Below, piece by piece: positions 15,029 through 18,957 of a stretch of DNA of 18,957 nt. The stretch covers positions 1-18,957 of the forward strand of contig JAZNJU010000187.1 in the NCBI GenBank assembly GCA_045578205.1, given 5' to 3'. Origin of the DNA: RGIG8748 sp045578205. GTDB lineage: Bacteria > Bacillota > Clostridia > UMGS1810. The position numbers and the translations under genes were made by a program. The notes beneath the pieces are model-generated. The model saw only the letters and a program-made list of their open reading frames with translations, ran no database searches and was not told where the DNA came from. Numbering within the stretch: the stretch's first letter is position 1; the number at the start of each line of letters is the position of its first letter.

Positions 15029-16072
15029 ATGAAAATTAAATGGGGTGTTATCGGCTGCGGAGGCATAGCATACAGAAGAACAATTCCCGGTATGATGCTT
15101 TCCGAAAACAGCGAACTTGTAGCCGTAATGGATACAAATTTCGAAGCAGCCAAAAATGTTAAAGAAGAATTCGGCGCAAAATACGCTTTTCAGACAGTAG
15201 AAGAAGTGCTTGCGCTCACTGAAATAGATGCAGTATATATCGCAACACCTGTATTCTGCCACAAGGAACAGGCAATGGCGGCGGCTTCGGCAGGAAAACA
15301 CATCCTCCTGGAAAAGCCTATGGGTCTTACCGTAGAAGAATCCAAGGAAATTGCAGATTTCTGCAAGGCACAGGGTGTTAAACTCGGTGTGGGTCTTATG
15401 ATGAGATTTTCCGCATACCATCAGAAGATGAAAGAACTCATTGCAAACGGAGTTATCGGTGATGTGGTTTCCATGAGAGGACAACTTACCTGCTGGTATC
15501 CCGAAATCCCCGGCAACTGGCGTCAGGACAAGACACGTTCCGGCGGTGGTGCGCTCATGGATATGGGTATCCACTGCATAGACCTTCTCCAGTACATTTC
15601 CGGCACAAAGGCTGTAACAGTTACGGGCTTTAGCCAGAATCAGACATTTAACTATACTGCAGAAGATTCCGGCGCAGTTCTTATGAAGATGGACAATGGC
15701 GCTACAGCATATGTAGACTCCAACTTCAATATCCCCGACAATGCCGCAAAGTGCCGCATTGAGTTCTACGGAACAAAGGGTTCAATCCTTTCCGAGGGCA
15801 CAATAAGCCAGGTAGAAACAGGTGAGATTGTACTTACAACCTCCGATGACACCGCAGGCTACAATGCAAAGCAGAACAGAGAAGACGGCGACGGCTCTGT
15901 GATAGTTGAAGTAGTAACAGGCAATATGTATGAAAAGGAAATATCTTCCTTTGCAAATGCTATCATTAACGACACCGAGCCTGCAATTACCGCTTGCGAT
16001 GCAATCAATGTTCAGACAATAGTAGAAAAAGCATATGAAGCATCGGCTGAGGGTGTATATAAAAACATATAA
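15029..16072 (+). CDS. Gfo/Idh/MocA family oxidoreductase
   Basis: This 347-residue NAD(P)-dependent dehydrogenase is of the family that oxidises sugars, cyclitols and their amino or acid derivatives. The Rossmann opening is WGVIGCGGIA (5-14), and EKP at 95-97 carries the conserved K96 of the active site. GGGALMDMGIHCIDLL (172-187) supplies D178 and H182, matching the D-x3-H catalytic pair typical of inositol-dehydrogenase-like members. The C-terminal alpha/beta domain runs to about 340. GGGGTG precedes the ATG by 6 bases, and the gap from the creatininase-like gene is 14 bases. It is the last gene of the operon, before a strong terminator. Substrate could be a sugar or inositol-type ring; the sequence does not decide. 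Confidence 0.93.
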   Translation: MKIKWGVIGCGGIAYRRTIPGMMLSENSELVAVMDTNFEAAKNVKEEFGAKYAFQTVEEVLALTEIDAVYIATPVFCHKEQAMAAASAGKHILLEKPMGLTVEESKEIADFCKAQGVKLGVGLMMRFSAYHQKMKELIANGVIGDVVSMRGQLTCWYPEIPGNWRQDKTRSGGGALMDMGIHCIDLLQYISGTKAVTVTGFSQNQTFNYTAEDSGAVLMKMDNGATAYVDSNFNIPDNAAKCRIEFYGTKGSILSEGTISQVETGEIVLTTSDDTAGYNAKQNREDGDGSVIVEVVTGNMYEKEISSFANAIINDTEPAITACDAINVQTIVEKAYEASAEGVYKNI

Positions 16073-16080
16073 GACATTTT

Positions 16081-16112
16081 GCAGAGAGTGATTATCGCTC
16101 TCTGCTTTTTTT
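16081..16112 (+). terminator. Intrinsic terminator of the DegT-creatininase-Gfo operon
   Basis: GCAGAGAGTG (16081-16090) pairs with CGCTCTCTGC (16096-16105), one G-U pair included, around a 5-base loop and is followed by seven T. It begins 8 bases after the dehydrogenase stop. Confidence 0.93.
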
Positions 16113-16135
16113 ACTAAATCACAAATAAAGTGTAC

Positions 16136-16164
16136 TTGACAAAGAACATGCCAGCAATTATAAT
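16136..16164 (+). promoter_or_regulatory. Consensus sigma-A promoter of the LacI-family gene
   Basis: TTGACA (16136-16141), a 17-base spacer and TATAAT (16159-16164) match the consensus exactly, 24 bases before the start codon. No clear palindromic operator overlaps it, so the repressor gene appears to be constitutively expressed. Confidence 0.88.
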
Positions 16165-16188
16165 AAAATTAGGGATGGTGAGTGCAGA

Positions 16189-17208
16189 ATGAAAGAAAGC
16201 AGTACACTTAAGTACATAGCAAAGGAACTTGGTGTTTCTGCTTCTACAGTATCTCGTGCACTAAACGGCAAATCCGTTGTCAAGGAAGAGACGAGACAGC
16301 GTATTGAAGAAGCCGCCCGTAAGTACAATTACACACCCAACGAGATAGCGCGTTCCCTGCAGAAATCATCCACACAGACTATTGCTGTTGTTCTTCCCGA
16401 TATATCGGAGAACTTTTTCGGCAATATCGTTAAAGAAATTGAACGCACAGTTGCCCGTGAGGGGTACATGATAATCCTTGCGGATACTCACGAAAAGGCT
16501 TCCAAGGAGCAGAAATATCTGGATATGCTTTTCAAACGCAGAACAGATGCCCTCGTTCTTGCCACTGTTGATCTCAGCGGACAGTCTGTGGCAAATTTCC
16601 TTTCAAGAGGAGTGCCTGTTGTGTTTATAGACAACGTTCCCGAACTTTGTAATATAGATGCAATTACCGTAAACAATGAAATGGCAAGTTGTCTTGCCGT
16701 GGAATACCTGTTTTCCTGCGGACACAGAAATGTTGCCACAATCATAGGCTCAAAAGAGGAAACAACGGGTACTGAAAGACTTCGCGGTTACAGGATGGCA
16801 CTGAAAAATCGCGGTGTGGAATATACCGAAGACTTTGTTGCCTACGGCGACTACAAGCAGGAGTCAGGCTATGTTGCAATGAACGAACTTCTGGACAGAC
16901 GTCGGGAAAAACCTTTTACCGCTGTGTATGTAACAAGCGAAAAGATGACCTACGGAGCCCTGCGTGCGATACGCGACAGAGGACTTAATGTTCCTGAAGA
17001 TATATCCGTGGTGGGATTTGATATACATAATCACACAGACGACAGAAGACAAAAGATTACAACAGTCTGCCAGCCTGAAGAACTAATCGGCAAAAGAGTA
17101 GGCGAACTTCTTTTGAAAAGGCTTGGCAGCGAGGAGGAGACATTTGGCGGAATAAGGCAACTTTTGGAGCCAAGTCTTGAAAAAGGCGACACAGTAAAAA
17201 AGATATAG
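16189..17208 (+). CDS. LacI family transcriptional regulator
   Basis: This is a 339-residue repressor. Residues 5-30 are the helix-turn-helix (TLKYIAKELGVSASTVSRAL), followed by the hinge helix around EIARSLQKSS (52-61). From about 64 comes a periplasmic-binding-protein-like effector domain (IAVVLPDISENFFGNIVKEIE, later VVGFDIHNHTD). The start codon has GGTGAG upstream in a very short leader. The protein is complete. It lies 118 bases before the M81 gene, whose promoter contains a perfect 20-bp LacI-type palindrome, so M81 (and perhaps the M24 gene beyond) is its likely target. Its effector is unknown; the fold normally binds sugars or nucleosides. It is transcribed separately from the DegT operon because a strong terminator intervenes. 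Confidence 0.95.
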   Translation: MKESSTLKYIAKELGVSASTVSRALNGKSVVKEETRQRIEEAARKYNYTPNEIARSLQKSSTQTIAVVLPDISENFFGNIVKEIERTVAREGYMIILADTHEKASKEQKYLDMLFKRRTDALVLATVDLSGQSVANFLSRGVPVVFIDNVPELCNIDAITVNNEMASCLAVEYLFSCGHRNVATIIGSKEETTGTERLRGYRMALKNRGVEYTEDFVAYGDYKQESGYVAMNELLDRRREKPFTAVYVTSEKMTYGALRAIRDRGLNVPEDISVVGFDIHNHTDDRRQKITTVCQPEELIGKRVGELLLKRLGSEEETFGGIRQLLEPSLEKGDTVKKI

Positions 17209-17220
17209 ACCAAGATATAT

Positions 17221-17255
17221 CCAAAGTGAATTTTTTGATAAAAATTTCATTTTGG
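17221..17255 (+). terminator. Probable terminator after the LacI gene
   Basis: CCAAAGTGAA with following T (17221-17235) pairs with 17240-17255 as about 15 base pairs with one bulge and a 4-base loop. ATATAT (17215-17220) and AATATAT (17256-17262) could extend the stem. The tail is T-rich but broken (ATATTTGCATATTTTTT), so termination may be partial. Confidence 0.5.
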
Positions 17256-17271
17256 AATATATTTGCATATT

Positions 17272-17301
17272 TTTTGCAAACGTTTGCAAAACTTATATAT
17301 T
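17272..17301 (+). promoter_or_regulatory. Perfect 20-bp palindromic LacI-type operator at the M81 promoter
   Basis: TTTTGCAAACGTTTGCAAAA (17272-17291) is an exact palindrome with the central CG typical of LacI-family sites. TTGCAA (17274-17279), a 16-base spacer and TATATT (17296-17301) form a promoter whose -35 and spacer lie within it, so bound protein would block RNA polymerase. The core TGCAAACGTTTGCA also fits the general cre pattern TGNNANCGNTNNCA, so CcpA is a second possible binder. Confidence 0.8.
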
Positions 17302-17326
17302 GACATATGATTAAGGAGGGAACTCA

Positions 17327-18739
17327 ATGAAAATCGTCATAGGTTCAATCCAGTGTGAGGGCAACAGTTTAACACCCATCCCCACCAGGTTTGAAGATTT
17401 CGACTACGCAGTAGGCGAGGCAATGTACGAAAAGGTAAAAGTTGTGGATTATTTAAGGGAAAACGGTTGTGAGATTGTTCCCACAATATATGCACACGCA
17501 CTTCCCGGCGGTGCAGTGGTCAAAGAAGATTTCCTGCGTCTTGCACATGAACTTTGCGATGCTATCCCCACCGAGGGCATAGACGGTGTATGGCTTTACA
17601 TACACGGTGCAATGTATGTGGAAGAAATCGGCTCGGGAGATACATATCTTCTCAGAATGGTAAGAGAAAAAGTCGGTGATAAAATTCCCGTTTCCGTTGC
17701 TATGGATTTTCATGCAAACAATACAGATGAAATCGTATCTCTTTCCAACTGCATAACAGGTTTCCGTACAGCACCGCACACCGACCACAAGGCGGCGCAG
17801 ATAAGAGCCGCAAAGATGCTCATTGACTGTATCAAAGAGGGCATACTCCCCACTCCGCAGATGGAAAGGGCAAATGTGGTTATCTGCGGTGATGCAGTGC
17901 AGACGTCCCTTGAGCCTTTAAAAAGCATAATGGAAAGAGCCGAAGAACTGGAAAGAACGGTAGACGGTATAATGGGCGTTCAGGTGTTCAACGGGCAGTC
18001 CTGGGTAGATGAACCCTTTATGGGTCCAAGTTTTGTAGTAACACACCGAAGTGACAAAGATGTGGCTAAAAAGTGTGCAGGAGAACTCGCTAAGATGTTC
18101 TACGATGCACGTTATGACTTCAAATTCCTTATAGAAGCGGTAGAACCCATTGAGGCATTAAAGCGTGCTATGGAATCCGATGTACAGACTTTCGTTTCAG
18201 ACTCGGGTGACAACACCACAGCGGGCGCTGCAGGTGATAATGCCTACATGTTAAATAGGATATTGGAACTCGGTATGGAAGATATCCTTGTGGCAGGTAT
18301 TGCAGATGCTCCTGCTTGTGACAAATGCTACAAAGCAAATATAGGCGATACCCTTACACTTAAGGTGGGCGGAAGCCTTGCTCCCGACAGCGAAAGTGCC
18401 GAGATTACAGGCAAACTCATACACAGGGGAGACATTATTTCCTACACGGGTGCAAACGCAGGAGAGAGTGCAACTCTGGACTGCGGTAAATTTACAATAG
18501 TTATCACCAAAAACCGTGCAGCACTTTGCAGACCCGACATTTTTGAATCCATTGACCTTGACTATACAAAGTTTAAGACTGTGGTTGTAAAACTCGGATA
18601 TCTATTCCCCGAACTCAGTGAAGTTGCGCAAAGGTCGATCCTTGCCTATACTCCGGGAAGTTCCACAGAGAGACTCCAGGATATGGGACTTAAAAATATT
18701 CGAAGACCCATGTTCCCGCTCGACGACAATTTCATGTAA
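17327..18739 (+). CDS. M81 family (MlrC-like) metalloprotein
   Basis: This 470-residue protein has the two M81/MlrC parts: an N-terminal domain with CEGNSLTP (10-17), LYIHGAM (90-96), MDFHANN (126-132) and APHTDHKAAQIRAA (149-162), and a C-terminal domain containing SDSGDNTTAGAAGDN (about 289-303). D127, H129, H151 and D153 are the probable metal ligands. MlrC, the best-known member, is a metallopeptidase that cleaves linear microcystin products, but most relatives occur in catabolic clusters with unknown substrates, and hydrolysis of a small amide is a more general guess. AAGGAGGG precedes the ATG. Expression is probably repressed by the upstream LacI protein. The M24 gene follows 78 bases downstream and may share the transcript. 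Confidence 0.9.
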   Translation: MKIVIGSIQCEGNSLTPIPTRFEDFDYAVGEAMYEKVKVVDYLRENGCEIVPTIYAHALPGGAVVKEDFLRLAHELCDAIPTEGIDGVWLYIHGAMYVEEIGSGDTYLLRMVREKVGDKIPVSVAMDFHANNTDEIVSLSNCITGFRTAPHTDHKAAQIRAAKMLIDCIKEGILPTPQMERANVVICGDAVQTSLEPLKSIMERAEELERTVDGIMGVQVFNGQSWVDEPFMGPSFVVTHRSDKDVAKKCAGELAKMFYDARYDFKFLIEAVEPIEALKRAMESDVQTFVSDSGDNTTAGAAGDNAYMLNRILELGMEDILVAGIADAPACDKCYKANIGDTLTLKVGGSLAPDSESAEITGKLIHRGDIISYTGANAGESATLDCGKFTIVITKNRAALCRPDIFESIDLDYTKFKTVVVKLGYLFPELSEVAQRSILAYTPGSSTERLQDMGLKNIRRPMFPLDDNFM

Positions 18740-18745
18740 TCGTTA

Positions 18746-18774
18746 GCAAAACATACTATTTTGGTATGAATTGC
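18746..18774 (+). other. Interrupted dyad between the M81 and M24 genes
   Basis: GCAA-2-CATAC (18746-18756) and GTATG-2-TTGC (18764-18774) form a stem of 4 plus 5 pairs with an internal 2-base mismatch and a 7-base loop. There is no T-run, so it may be an operator or an intercistronic RNA structure. CGTTAGCAAAA at 18741-18751 matches the right half of the upstream palindrome at 10 of 11 bases, but no left half is present. Confidence 0.35.
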
Positions 18775-18817
18775 TTTCGCATATAAAAACAAAATTTATT
18801 TTAAGGAGGTTTTTGCT

Positions 18818-18957
18818 ATGGCATATTATAACATGGCCGAAACAGAAAAAAGAATTAAGCAGGTAAGAGAAATTTTGAGAGCAAAAAATCTTGATGCCGC
18901 TCTCATCTATTTCGATGAACTCAACATCGCAAACGGCTGGTATCTTACCGGCTGGTG
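18818..18957 (+). CDS. M24 family peptidase / creatinase-like protein, N-terminal fragment
   Basis: Only the first 46 codons are in the window; the gene runs off the right edge. The start is fixed by AAGGAGG 8 bases before the ATG. After a short lead the sequence RIKQVREILRAKNLDAALIY, then NGWYLTGW, fits the N-terminal domain of Xaa-Pro aminopeptidase/creatinase (M24) proteins, where an opening helix is followed by a strand and the Y-L-T/S-G-W/F motif. The catalytic pita-bread domain lies outside the window, so the family call rests on this domain alone and the reaction cannot be stated. It follows M81 in the same direction and is probably part of the same LacI-controlled unit. Confidence 0.65.
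   Translation, partial: MAYYNMAETEKRIKQVREILRAKNLDAALIYFDELNIANGWYLTGW

Noticed and set aside
13998..15574. Long minus-strand open frames opposite the DegT, creatininase-like and Gfo/Idh genes (13998-14855 and 14879-15574)
   Set aside because: They are antisense to well-supported genes, rich in Cys, His and Phe as expected of antisense codon shadows, and have no ribosome binding site or family similarity.
14220..18957. Creatinine degradation pathway (creatininase-family gene plus creatinase-like M24 gene)
   Set aside because: Both names describe broad folds. The creatininase-like protein has a changed GHGGN motif, only the N-terminal domain of the M24 protein is visible, they belong to separate transcription units, and no sarcosine-handling gene is seen.

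Overview
The window reads as a chromosomal segment of a low-to-moderate GC Firmicute, most likely a gut-type Clostridia. Support for this: strong AGGAGG-type ribosome binding sites before nearly every gene, sigma-A promoters of TTGACA-17-TATAAT form, A/T-rich intergenic DNA, a lone MreB/Mbl-type actin, a DUF3343 plus class V cysteine desulfurase pair, and AGCS, PocR/AraC and LacI genes. Finer taxonomy is not supportable from sequence reading alone. No rRNA, tRNA, CRISPR array, transposase or phage gene was seen, and every long gap between genes is under 210 bases.

Left third (1-5400), housekeeping-like. On the minus strand lie a HAD-family hydrolase and a glycoside hydrolase family 3 (NagZ-like) enzyme in one overlapping operon, then an independently transcribed MreB-type cell-shape protein with its own promoter and terminator. 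Divergent from mreB is a two-gene operon of a small DUF3343 putative sulfur/selenium carrier and a class V cysteine desulfurase.

Middle (5400-10240), hexuronate metabolism. A DUF4432 aldose-epimerase-fold protein converges on a cupin-type AraC regulator. This regulator diverges from a translationally coupled uxaB-uxaA pair (tagaturonate reductase and altronate dehydratase). The shared intergenic region carries a perfect 13-bp inverted repeat plus a third half-site in helical phase, a good candidate operator for the AraC protein.

Right half (10240-18957), a small-molecule catabolic island. A PocR-domain AraC regulator diverges from an AGCS sodium/amino-acid symporter. Next comes a three-gene operon of a DegT-family PLP aminotransferase, a creatininase-fold hydrolase and a Gfo/Idh/MocA dehydrogenase. 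The symporter gene and the three-gene operon are each preceded by the same 30-bp element (29/30 identical), at the same distance from a similar -10-like sequence. I read this as one regulon, probably activated by the adjacent PocR/AraC protein. The set then continues with a LacI repressor, an M81 (MlrC-like) metalloprotein behind a perfect 20-bp palindromic operator, and the start of an M24 (creatinase/aminopeptidase P-like) gene cut by the window edge.

Most interesting inference: transporter, aminotransferase, ring-opening-type hydrolase and dehydrogenase look like an uptake and breakdown route for an amino-substituted sugar, cyclitol or amino acid derivative. The nearby uxaB-uxaA genes would be a natural outlet if the product is tagaturonate, as in the inositol pathway described for Thermotoga, which uses a creatininase homologue. 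The substrate is not determined by the sequence.
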